The notes: generated by a model not told the origin, from the sequence alone. A stretch of 7,982 bases of DNA from CAYJOG01 sp964371695 [NCBI: uncultured bacterium] (GCA_964371695.1 CAYJOG010000094.1:1-7982); one strand, 5' to 3'. Numbered from the stretch's first letter, positions 1-6,362 are shown. Program-made: numbers and translations.

Positions 1-1
1 T

Positions 2-1339
2 TTACCCCAGCCTCGCCATCAGGTCATAGGCGTCGGCTTTGGTGACGGTGGCGGTGACAAAATCCCCCTCTTTCACCGCCGGGCGCTGCTTTAGCGAAAT
101 CCACGTGTCGCCGTCAATTTCGTGGGCCTGACCATAAAACCGGGCCTGGGCCATGCCGCCCTCGATGTGGTCCACCAAAAAGGTGAACTGCCTGCCTTTG
201 AACCGCCGGGCCGCGCGCGCCGCAATGGGCTGCTGATGGGCCATGAGGCGCTCATAACGCTCCTGCCTGCGACTGGCTGACACCTGAGCTTTCATGGAAC
301 CGGAGGGTGTGTTTTCTTCGCGGCTGAAGGTGAAGGCCCCCACCCTGTCAAATTCCATTTCGGTCAAAAAATCCAGCAGACGCTGAAAATCGTCTTCGGT
401 CTCACCCGGAAACCCCACGATGAACGTGGTACGCAGCACCACGCCGGGCACGGTCTGGCGAATCTGCGCCAGCAACTGCCGGGTGGCCTCAACATTGGCC
501 GGGCGTTTCATGGCCCGCAGAATTTTTTCGCTGGCGTGTTGCAGGGGCATGTCCACATAGGGCAACAGGCGCGGGTTTTCGGCCATCAACTGCATCAACC
601 CTTCGGTGAAAAAAGAAGGATAGTTGTAGAGCAGGCGAATCCAGGGAATGTCCGTTTCGTCCAGCAGGCGACGCAGGAGTTTTTCCAGATTCCAGCCCCC
701 CGGCACGTCGCGGCCATAACTGGTGAGGTCCTGGGCAATGAGGTTGAGTTCCTTCACGCCCTGGGTTTGCAGCCACCGGGCCTCTTTGATGAGCGCCGGT
801 GCGGCGGTGGACACCTGCCTGCCCCGCATGAGCGGAATGCTGCAAAAGGTGCAGGTCTGGTTGCAGCCTTCGCTGATTTTCAGATAACTGAAGTGCCGGG
901 GCGTGGTGAGCAGGCGCGGCGCGAAGGAAGGCCGCTTCATGGGCGGCGGGGCCTGGCCAAAATGCGCGTCCAGCAGGTCGCCCAGTTTTTCTTCTTCGGC
1001 GATGTTCAAAAGGTGGTCCACTTCGGGGATTTCACGTTTCAGATCCTGGCGGTATTGCTCCACCAGACACCCCACCACCACCAGCATTTCCAGTTGGCCC
1101 GACTTTTTCAGTTCCGCCATTTCCAGAATGGTGTTGATGCTCTGCTCTTTGGCGCTCTGAATGAAACCGCAGGTGTTGATGACCACCGCACGGGCTTTTT
1201 CCAGCGGCGCGTTCACCTCATATCGCCCGCTCAATGCCGCCAGAAACCGCTCGGTGTCCACCAGTGTTTTGGCGCACCCCAGGCTCACGTGGCTCACGGG
1301 CACGGGGGCAACGGCGCGATTGGGTGCGGCTTGGGCCAT
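2..1339 (-). CDS. rimO: Ribosomal protein S12 methylthiotransferase RimO
   Basis: A 445-residue radical-SAM enzyme, complete from ATG (1337-1339) to TAA (2-4). By family knowledge RimO adds a methylthio group to the conserved aspartate of ribosomal protein S12 in the cytoplasm, using two [4Fe-4S] clusters. The N-terminal methylthiotransferase domain shows its three cluster cysteines in SLGCAKT (C22), NTCGF (C57) and VVGCL (C91). The radical-SAM core has CNQTCTFC (C159, C163, C166) followed by SIPLMRGR, and carries GFPGET at 309-314. A TRAM-type domain occupies about 378-445. The motif set SEGCN...CTFCSIP...MRGR, LQHAS and FIVGFPGETEDDF matches RimO better than its relative MiaB, and the length is near the 441 residues of the E. 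coli protein. About 15 residues (MAQAAPNRAV...) precede the conserved start, a short unconserved tail. No Shine-Dalgarno lies at normal spacing. It is divergent from flhB across a hairpin-rich gap. Confidence 0.97.
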   Translation of the reverse strand: MAQAAPNRAVAPVPVSHVSLGCAKTLVDTERFLAALSGRYEVNAPLEKARAVVINTCGFIQSAKEQSINTILEMAELKKSGQLEMLVVVGCLVEQYRQDLKREIPEVDHLLNIAEEEKLGDLLDAHFGQAPPPMKRPSFAPRLLTTPRHFSYLKISEGCNQTCTFCSIPLMRGRQVSTAAPALIKEARWLQTQGVKELNLIAQDLTSYGRDVPGGWNLEKLLRRLLDETDIPWIRLLYNYPSFFTEGLMQLMAENPRLLPYVDMPLQHASEKILRAMKRPANVEATRQLLAQIRQTVPGVVLRTTFIVGFPGETEDDFQRLLDFLTEMEFDRVGAFTFSREENTPSGSMKAQVSASRRQERYERLMAHQQPIAARAARRFKGRQFTFLVDHIEGGMAQARFYGQAHEIDGDTWISLKQRPAVKEGDFVTATVTKADAYDLMARLG

Positions 1340-1366
1340 GGCGGGGGAGTTTATCCCTTAGAACCT

Positions 1367-1507
1367 GTTTTAAAAGTCCATCGTGGACTTTTAAAACCCA
1401 ACGCCTTCGGGGGCAAAGCCCCCTTGGCGTGGTGAAAACCTCCGGTTTTCGGGGCAGTCCATCCATGGCCTGCAAAAGCCACCTCATAAGGGTTTATGAG
1501 GTGGCTT
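1367..1507. repeat. Array of five tandem hairpins in the rimO-flhB divergent gap
   Basis: Five inverted repeats lie end to end. H1 (1367-1397) has 14-bp perfect arms GTTTTAAAAGTCCA around the loop TCG. H2 (1401-1430) has arms ACGCC/GGCGT outside and GGGGGC/GCCCCC inside, with loop AAA. H3 (1434-1450) has 7-bp arms GAAAACC/GGTTTTC and loop TCC. H4 (1454-1473) has arms GCAG/CTGC plus CCA/TGG with one mismatch. H5 (1476-1507) has 14-bp perfect arms AAGCCACCTCATAA and a four-base loop. The spacers are only 3, 3, 3 and 2 bases. H5 ends 29 bases before the flhB ATG, so the array lies in the 5' region of both divergent genes and is unlikely to be an ordinary terminator. Its function is unknown. It may be a REP/BIME-like palindrome cluster, or a structured leader if transcribed. 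Confidence 0.85.
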
Positions 1508-1536
1508 CCAGCGGCGATTTATACTCTGGATTACCA

Positions 1537-2637
1537 ATGGCCGACGGACAAGAGCGAACCGAGGCTGCCACCCCCAAACGCCGAGAAGAAGCCCGGCGCA
1601 AGGGGCAGGTGCCCAAAAGCCAGGAAGTGGTGAACCTGGTGTGCCTGCTGAGCGTGTTCATGCTGCTCAAGATGGCGGGGGGGTTCATGTGGGCGCGGCT
1701 TTCGCAATACACCATCCAGACCATCCAGGCCAGCAGCGCCGTGGCCCATGTGCCCGCCAATCTGGTGATGGACCACACCCTTTTCATCATGCGCATGGCC
1801 ATGACCGAGAGCATCCTCATCCTCACGCCGGTGTTTCTGGCGGCGGTGGCGGCGGGGATATTCTCAAACCTCATTCAGGTGGGCTTTCTCATCAGCGGCG
1901 AGGCGCTGAACATCAAGCTCGACAAACTGGACCCCTTCAAGGGCCTGCAGCGCATGTTGAGCGCCCGCAGCCTCATTGAACTGGTCAAGGGCCTGGCCAA
2001 GGTGGGGCTGGTGACGTGGATCGCCTATGCCTCCATTCGCGCCGATCTGCCCAAATACAACGAACTGGCCCAGGCCGACCTGCGGGCCATGGTGGCCGTG
2101 ACGGCGCTGAGCACTTTCAACATGGTGGTGCGCATGGTGATTGCCCTGCTGTTTGTGGCCCTGCTGGATTACCTCTATCAGCGCATGGAGTTTGAAAAAT
2201 CCATCCGCATGACCAAGCAGGAGGTGAAGGACGAGTTCAAACAACGCGAAGGCGACCCCATGATCAAGGCCCGCGTGCGCGACCGCATGCGCCAGATGGC
2301 CATGCAGAAAATGCTCACCGAGGTGCCCCGCGCCGACGTGGTCATCACCAACCCCATCCACTACGCCGTGGCGCTGCTGTGGACCGAGGACATGCCCGCC
2401 CCCCAGGTGCTGGCGAAAGGGGCGGGCGAAATCGCCCGGCGCATCCGCGAAATCGCCGAAGAAAACAGAATCATGATTGTGGAAGACCCGCCCCTGGCCC
2501 AGGCCCTGTACAAAACCACCGAGCCGGGAGAGTGGATTCCACCGGACCTCTTCCGCGCCGCCGCCAGGGTGCTGGCCTTCGTGTACCGCTCCAAAGGCAA
2601 ACACGCCAAACTGCGCCAGACCGCAGGGGTGACGTGA
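1537..2637 (+). CDS. flhB: Flagellar biosynthesis protein FlhB (NPIH variant)
   Basis: A 366-residue inner-membrane component of the flagellar type III export apparatus. In the family FlhB sits beside FlhA, and its cytoplasmic domain switches export from rod/hook to filament subunits after cleaving itself. The start at ATG 1537 gives the classic N-terminus MADGQERTEAATPKRREEAR; the frame is open back to 1234, but that extension has no family similarity. Four membrane segments are visible at about 33-52, 88-114, 146-167 and 184-214, then the conserved linker with RMTKQEVKDEFK and EGDP (224-241). The cleavage site reads N272-P273-I274-H275 within VVITNPIHYAVAL, where most members have NPTH. The N-P pair and the histidine are kept, so cleavage is expected. 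NPxHYAVAL followed by KGAGEIARRIREIAEEN favours flagellar FlhB over an injectisome SctU. No other flagellar gene lies in the window. Only a weak CTGGA precedes the ATG. Confidence 0.96.
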   Translation: MADGQERTEAATPKRREEARRKGQVPKSQEVVNLVCLLSVFMLLKMAGGFMWARLSQYTIQTIQASSAVAHVPANLVMDHTLFIMRMAMTESILILTPVFLAAVAAGIFSNLIQVGFLISGEALNIKLDKLDPFKGLQRMLSARSLIELVKGLAKVGLVTWIAYASIRADLPKYNELAQADLRAMVAVTALSTFNMVVRMVIALLFVALLDYLYQRMEFEKSIRMTKQEVKDEFKQREGDPMIKARVRDRMRQMAMQKMLTEVPRADVVITNPIHYAVALLWTEDMPAPQVLAKGAGEIARRIREIAEENRIMIVEDPPLAQALYKTTEPGEWIPPDLFRAAARVLAFVYRSKGKHAKLRQTAGVT

Positions 2638-2641
2638 GACT

Positions 2642-2687
2642 GGGAAGATGGAAGAGGAAGAGGAAAGATAAAGATGAAAGATGGAAG
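2642..2687. repeat. Purine-rich tract with short direct repeats
   Basis: These 46 bases just after the flhB stop contain no C and only four T on the + strand. AAGATGGAAG occurs at 2645-2654 and 2678-2687, with a 9/10 copy at 2671-2680. It looks like low-complexity sequence grown by slippage or short duplications. No gene or known signal is recognised. Confidence 0.6.
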
Positions 2688-2720
2688 CTGGTAAAAGAAA
2701 GGCCCCAGCGTTCCCCGGCG

Positions 2721-2744
2721 TCATTCCCGCGAAAGCGGGAATCC
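2721..2744. repeat. REP-like palindrome (ATTCCCGC-GAAA-GCGGGAAT)
   Basis: Perfect 8-bp arms at 2723-2730 and 2735-2742 flank a GAAA loop. This matches the very common intergenic palindrome whose spurious translation reads FPRKRES, known from many bacterial genomes. It lies 86 bases after the flhB stop. It could help end transcription or protect the 3' end, although no T-tract follows. Confidence 0.8.
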
Positions 2745-2770
2745 AGCCAAATATAAAAACCACATTATTC

Positions 2771-2860
2771 CCCTCTCCCCTTTACGGGGAGAGGGTGGCC
2801 GACGCAGTAGGGCAGGCGTCCCGCCTGCCTGAGCGCGAAGCGCGAAAGCCGGGTGAGGGG
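2771..2860. repeat. CCCTCTCCCC-type intergenic repeat, copy A, with a nested palindrome
   Basis: It opens with a perfect 10-bp hairpin, CCCTCTCCCC (2771-2780), loop TTTAC, GGGGAGAGGG (2786-2795). It continues TGGCCGA and closes with AAAGCCGGGTGAGGGG (2845-2860). This layout matches a widespread type of bacterial intergenic repeat running from GGGGAGAGGGTGGCCGA to GCCGGGTGAGGGG. Between the two parts sits about 42 bp (2803-2844) holding another palindrome, as if a second repeat had been inserted. Copy B lies inverted at 2994-3065. Confidence 0.75.
2811..2829. repeat. GCAGGC-palindrome, copy 1 (nested in copy A)
   Basis: Arms GGCAGGCG (2811-2818) and CGCCTGCC (2822-2829) flank the loop TCC. 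It is the same palindrome as 2905-2923, differing by compensating changes at the stem end next to the loop (G-C here, A-T there). A mini-hairpin GCGC-GAA-GCGC follows at 2833-2843. Confidence 0.75.
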
Positions 2861-2892
2861 TTTAAGCAAGAAACCAAAAACCACCTTCACTA

Positions 2893-2968
2893 TTCTTTTG
2901 GTGGCGCAGGCATCCTGCCTGCGTTCATATAAAAGGCTGGCGAAACGCCCGCTCCACTACCAAAAGAA
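2893..2968. repeat. 76-bp MITE-like element with terminal inverted repeats
   Basis: The ends are perfect 10-bp inverted repeats, TTCTTTTGGT (2893-2902) and ACCAAAAGAA (2959-2968). Inside are two hairpins: CGCAGGCA-TCC-TGCCTGCG (2905-2923) and GGCG-AAA-CGCC (2939-2949), the latter extending with one mismatch to 2936-2952. There is no ORF of note and no clear target-site duplication. It may be a non-autonomous mobile palindrome or a composite of smaller repeats. Confidence 0.65.
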
Positions 2969-2993
2969 CATGAAATGATGCTTTCCATATTTG

Positions 2994-3065
2994 CCCTCAC
3001 CCCGTCAATGGCTGGATACAACTCAGCCATTGACCACCCTCTCCCATGCAAAGCACGGGAGAGGG
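2994..3065. repeat. CCCTCTCCC-type intergenic repeat, copy B, inverted relative to copy A
   Basis: It begins CCCTCACCCC (2994-3003), the reverse complement type of the end of copy A. It ends with a 13-bp hairpin having one mismatch, CCCTCTCCCATGC (3037-3049), loop AAA, GCACGGGAGAGGG (3053-3065). Its middle is occupied by an unrelated 11-bp palindrome, GTCAATGGCTG (3004-3014) with CAGCCATTGAC (3024-3034). Copies A and B face each other across the 2893-2968 element, so 2771-3065 is itself a loose inverted repeat. Only about 40 bases separate it from the end of the epimerase-like gene. Confidence 0.7.
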
Positions 3066-3105
3066 AAACAACCACCACCTGTCTCAGTTCAAATACGACG
3101 TCGCC

Positions 3106-4098
3106 TCAACTCTCCCGCGTCTGCCTTAACCCCTCTTCAAAGGGCGTGGTCATGGCAAAACCCAGCACGCGACGGGCTTTGTCGGCCACAAAATGATGGC
3201 TGTTGCTCACCAGTTGTGTGCGATAGGCCGAGAGCGGCGGCAGGCCTTTCTGTTTTGTGGCGGTCCATAACTTTTCGATGACTTCACCCACCACCAGCGC
3301 CACGGGGGCGGGCAGGTCCAGTCGCGGCGGCGGCACGTCATAAACCCGCGCCACCGTCTCGAAATATTCCTTCCAGGTCAGGCCCTTTTCGTCAGCCAAT
3401 ATGAACGTCTCCCCCACCGCTTTGGGGTGCTTCAAACACAGCGCCACGCCCTGGGCGAAGTCTGGCGCAAAAGCGGTGCAGATGAGTCCCCTGCCCCCGC
3501 CCACCAGCGTCACCACGCCTTTTTTCAGCCCCTCCACCAGTTGGGGCAGCGCCAGCGTGTCGCCGGGGCCATAGGGCACCAGCCCCGGACGCACAATGAC
3601 CGTTTGCAGCTTGCCCCGGCCCTGCGCCCGCTGCACCTCGGCCTCGGCCATGGCCTTGGCCCGGCCATAACGCAGTGTGGCGTCTGCAGGTGTGTTTTCG
3701 TCGGCGTGTTCACGGTTTTTGAAGGCATGCACCGCCACCGAGCTGACATGGACAAAACGCTTCGCACCGGCCTTTTCCGCCGCCGCTACCATGTTGCGTG
3801 TGCCCTCCACCGTGAGGCGGCGAAACTCCCGCCACGGGGCCACGTCCTTCACCGCCGCCGCCAAATGCACCACCCCGTGCACCCCCGCCACGGCGCAGGC
3901 CGCGCTTTCGGGGCGTGTGATGTCCAGGTCACAACGCTCCCACGCCCCGACGGGCAAATCCTGCACCCGCCAGTCCTCTGCGCCCGGCAAATCCCCCACC
4001 CGCACCCGCCAGCCCGCCTGCACCAGCGCACGACACACATGGGCGCCCAAAAAACCCAATCCCCCGGTGACCAGAACAACTTTTGACGAAGTGGACAT
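3106..4098 (-). CDS. NAD-dependent epimerase/dehydratase-like extended SDR protein
   Basis: A 330-residue cytoplasmic oxidoreductase of the extended short-chain dehydrogenase family. The Rossmann nucleotide-binding motif is TGGLGFLG (G12, G15, G18), and the acidic D36 after the second strand (RVGDLPG) favours NAD over NADP. D59 (DLDITRPE) and HLAAAVKDV follow the usual extended-SDR pattern. The active site is visible as VSS (S119/S120) with Y144-GRA-K148 (YxxxK). The end, NSHHFVADKARRVLGFAMTTPFEEGLRQT, is the substrate-domain tail seen in 3-beta-hydroxysteroid dehydrogenase/isomerase-like and sugar epimerase-like members. The substrate cannot be told: a nucleotide sugar, a sterol or isoprenoid, or a flavonol-like ketone are all possible. 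No pathway neighbours help, because the gene stands alone, convergent with flhB and divergent from the thioredoxin-NHL gene. The ATG at 4096-4098 has no clear Shine-Dalgarno. Confidence 0.9.
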   Translation of the reverse strand: MSTSSKVVLVTGGLGFLGAHVCRALVQAGWRVRVGDLPGAEDWRVQDLPVGAWERCDLDITRPESAACAVAGVHGVVHLAAAVKDVAPWREFRRLTVEGTRNMVAAAEKAGAKRFVHVSSVAVHAFKNREHADENTPADATLRYGRAKAMAEAEVQRAQGRGKLQTVIVRPGLVPYGPGDTLALPQLVEGLKKGVVTLVGGGRGLICTAFAPDFAQGVALCLKHPKAVGETFILADEKGLTWKEYFETVARVYDVPPPRLDLPAPVALVVGEVIEKLWTATKQKGLPPLSAYRTQLVSNSHHFVADKARRVLGFAMTTPFEEGLRQTRES

Positions 4099-4287
4099 AT
4101 CTGGAGCATAAACACGGGCCGGTTTGCCGTCATTCCGGTTTCCCTCTTTATCATTTGTCCGACTTTATTTACCATTCGGTCAACAAAGGAGCCTCCCTTG
4201 CGTCTATCCGGTTTTCTCCGTCCCGAAACAACGCCGATTTCACCCACAAATCACGTCTGGCGTGTCATGGCTCCTAAACTAACGGCC
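4099..4287. promoter_or_regulatory. Divergent promoter region with a TetR-operator-like dyad
   Basis: Two divergent genes start from this 189-bp gap, so both promoters are expected here. It holds an AT-richer core (about 4145-4175) and an imperfect dyad TTTACC-ATTC-GGTCAA (4168-4183), pairing at 5 of 6 positions per arm. The ACC-N4-GGT core resembles operators of TetR-family repressors. A good Shine-Dalgarno AAAGGAG (4185-4191) lies six bases before a TTG (4198) in frame with the + strand gene. I could not assign -35/-10 boxes with confidence. Confidence 0.4.
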
Positions 4288-6315
4288 ATGGCCCTGCCCT
4301 CGCGCCCTCTCCGCTGGTTGGTGCTTACCCTTTCCCTGTGCCTGCTCACGGGCTGCCAGCAACCCGGTGACGCCCGCACGAAATCAAAAGGAGTCCTCCC
4401 CGACATGGACCAACGCATCAAGGCCCCCGAACTGGACAAAGGCTCGGCCTGGCTGAACACCGACCACCCCCTCTCGCTCCAACACGACCTCAAGGGCCAA
4501 GTGGTGCTGCTGGATTTCTGGACCTATTGCTGCATCAACTGCATTCATGTGTTGCCCGACCTGAAATTTCTGGAGCACAAATACAAAGACCAGCCCTTTG
4601 CCGTGGTGGGGGTGCACAGCGCCAAATTCGAGAACGAAGGCACCCGCCAGAACGTGCGCAGCGCCATTTTGCGTTATGAAATCGAGCACCCGGTGGTGGT
4701 GGACGACCAGATGGCCCTGTGGCAGCGATACGGCATCCGCAGTTGGCCTTCGCTGGTGCTGATTGACTCAGCGGGCCGCGTGGTGGGTGTGGCCCCCGGC
4801 GAGGGCAACCGAGAGATTCTCGACCGCGCCATAGACGCCCTGCTGGAAGAAGGCCGCCGCAACAAAACACTCGCCGCCGGGCCGCTCAAACTCAAGCGCG
4901 AGGGTCAGGTGCGGGCGGCGGGGGGGCTGTCGTTTCCGGGAAAGGTGGCGGCAGATGAAAAAACCCGGCGGGTTTTCGTTGCCGACAGCAACCACAACCG
5001 CATTGTGGTGAGCGAATGGCCCGACGAGCAGGGCCACGCCCGCCTGATTCAGGTGATTGGCCAGGGTCAGGCCGGGCAAAAAGACGGCCCGGCCACCGAG
5101 GCCAGGTTTGATCACCCCCAGGGGCTGGCCGTTGGCAAGGAACTCCTCTACGTCGCCGACACCGAGGCCCACACCATCCGCCGGGTGAGCCTGAAGGACT
5201 GGTCGGTGAAAACCATTGCGGGCACCGGCAAGCAGGACGACGACCGCACCGGCGGCGGCACGGGCACACGTCAGGGACTGAACAGCCCATGGGACCTCGC
5301 CCTGAGTGACGATGAAAAGCTGCTTTACATCGCCATGGCCGGGCCACACCAGATTTGGGTGATGGACCTGCAAAACAACAAGGTGCGGCGCTTTGCCGGT
5401 TCGGGTAACGAAAACCTGTTTGACGGCCCCGCCGAGCAGGCGGCCCTGGCCCAGCCCAGCGGTCTGGCGCTGCACGGCAACCGGCTTTATTTCGCCGACA
5501 GCGAAGTGAGCGCCGTGCGTTATGTGGACCTCACCCGCCGCGAAGTGAACACGGTGATTGGCGAGGGGCTGTTCGAGTTTGGCGACCGGGACGGAAGATA
5601 TCCGTCGGCGCGCCTGCAACACGCCCTGGGCGTGGCGGCCTGGGGGGGGCAGCTTTTGGTGGCCGACACCTATAACCACAAAATCAAGCTGGTGGACCCG
5701 GTGGCCAAATCCAGCGCCACCTTTCTTGGCCTGGGCAAACCCGCCGCCCAGGACGGCCCCGCCCTGGGACTGTACGAACCCGGCGGCCTGGCGGTGTCGG
5801 GCGGCGAATTGTTTGTGGCCGACACCAACAACCACCGGCTGGTGCGGGTGAACCTGCAAACCAACCAGTGGCAGGAAGTGGTGGTGGAGGGACTGACGCC
5901 CCCCGAACACCTGATGAAAACCCAGCGGGATGCGGTGACACTCACCGACCCCGCCACCATCGACCCACAAAAACCCCTCGCCCTCACGCTGCATCTGGAA
6001 ATGCCCAAGGGTTATGGCCTCAACGCCGAAGCCCCCACCTCCCTGCGGGTTTCATCCGGAGAAAAAACCCTGCTGAGCCAGACCACCCACACCCGCAGCG
6101 GCGAACTTTCGGCGGAGTTGCCCCCCGGCTGGCTCAAACCCGGCGAAACCACCACCCTTCAGGTGCAACTGCGCACCGCCTATTGCCAGAAAGAAGGCGG
6201 CGGCGTGTGCCTGCCCTTTTCCGCCACCTGGCAAACCCCTGTGAGCACCGGCGAGGACACCCGTCAGACCCTGGATTTCAAAACCACGCTTCCCGCCGTC
6301 AAGAGCGTGTTTTAG
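4288..6315 (+). CDS. NHLRC2-like lipoprotein: thioredoxin-like domain plus six-bladed NHL propeller
   Basis: A 675-residue predicted envelope lipoprotein. Residues 1-22 form a lipoprotein signal peptide (SRPLR, hydrophobic LVLTLSLCLL) ending in lipobox LTG-C23. A thioredoxin-like domain (about 65-190) has LLDFWTYCCINCIHVLPDL with C81, C82, C85 (CxxC = C82-I-N-C85), GVHSAKFENE, and the cis-proline site SWPSLVLID (P154). Six NHL blades follow, marked by VADSNHNRIVV, VADTEAHTIRRV, IAMAGPHQIWVM, FADSEVSAVRYV, VADTYNHKIKLV and VADTNNHRLVRV. The C-terminal beta domain (about 565-670) carries a second cysteine pair, YC633...C641 in a GGG-rich loop. Order, CCINC motif and C-terminal domain match animal NHLRC2. 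A thiol-redox or protein-binding role at the membrane is inference. The start is uncertain: ATG 4288 gives a normal signal peptide, ATG 4267 adds seven residues, and TTG 4198 has the best ribosome site but adds 30. Confidence 0.93.
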   Translation: MALPSRPLRWLVLTLSLCLLTGCQQPGDARTKSKGVLPDMDQRIKAPELDKGSAWLNTDHPLSLQHDLKGQVVLLDFWTYCCINCIHVLPDLKFLEHKYKDQPFAVVGVHSAKFENEGTRQNVRSAILRYEIEHPVVVDDQMALWQRYGIRSWPSLVLIDSAGRVVGVAPGEGNREILDRAIDALLEEGRRNKTLAAGPLKLKREGQVRAAGGLSFPGKVAADEKTRRVFVADSNHNRIVVSEWPDEQGHARLIQVIGQGQAGQKDGPATEARFDHPQGLAVGKELLYVADTEAHTIRRVSLKDWSVKTIAGTGKQDDDRTGGGTGTRQGLNSPWDLALSDDEKLLYIAMAGPHQIWVMDLQNNKVRRFAGSGNENLFDGPAEQAALAQPSGLALHGNRLYFADSEVSAVRYVDLTRREVNTVIGEGLFEFGDRDGRYPSARLQHALGVAAWGGQLLVADTYNHKIKLVDPVAKSSATFLGLGKPAAQDGPALGLYEPGGLAVSGGELFVADTNNHRLVRVNLQTNQWQEVVVEGLTPPEHLMKTQRDAVTLTDPATIDPQKPLALTLHLEMPKGYGLNAEAPTSLRVSSGEKTLLSQTTHTRSGELSAELPPGWLKPGETTTLQVQLRTAYCQKEGGGVCLPFSATWQTPVSTGEDTRQTLDFKTTLPAVKSVF

Positions 6316-6335
6316 AGCATTTTCCTGAAACTTGC

Positions 6336-6362
6336 AGATGGGGGGCAACGCCCCCGCGATCT
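6336..6362. terminator. Candidate bidirectional hairpin between convergent genes
   Basis: GGGGGC (6341-6346), loop AAC and GCCCCC (6350-6355) form a strong hairpin. It is framed by AGAT (6336-6339) and ATCT (6359-6362). It starts 20 bases after the thioredoxin-NHL stop and touches the stop of the small minus-strand ORF, as expected for a shared terminator. There is no proper T-tract on either side, so factor-independent termination is unproven. Confidence 0.45.

Noticed and set aside
1401-1430. GC hairpin H2 as a rho-independent terminator of an upstream gene
   Set aside because: Both flanking genes are transcribed away from this site, and no T-tract follows on either strand.
536-1435. Plus-strand open frame (299 codons) opposite rimO
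   Set aside because: Shadow of RimO; rich in His, Gln and Phe, and no domain is recognisable.
1234-1536. N-terminal extension of FlhB back to 1234
   Set aside because: It would overlap the rimO 5' end antisense and run through the hairpin array; FlhB proteins begin at the MADGQERTEAATP-type sequence.
1864-2763. Minus-strand open frame (299 codons) opposite flhB
   Set aside because: Histidine/glycine-rich shadow translation with no family similarity, and its start lies in the repeat region.
2681-2932. Short ORF with the text FPGVIPAKAGIQ ... GAGILPAFI
   Set aside because: Its residues are spurious translations of intergenic palindromes, not a protein.
2771-3065. CRISPR array
   Set aside because: The repeats are few, inverted relative to each other, of different types and unevenly spaced; there are no unit-length spacers or cas genes.
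4768-5994. Long minus-strand open frame (408 codons) opposite the thioredoxin-NHL gene
   Set aside because: It is a mirror of GC-rich third positions in the real gene; its translation is low-complexity G/V/H-rich with no motif, whereas the + strand has clear domains.
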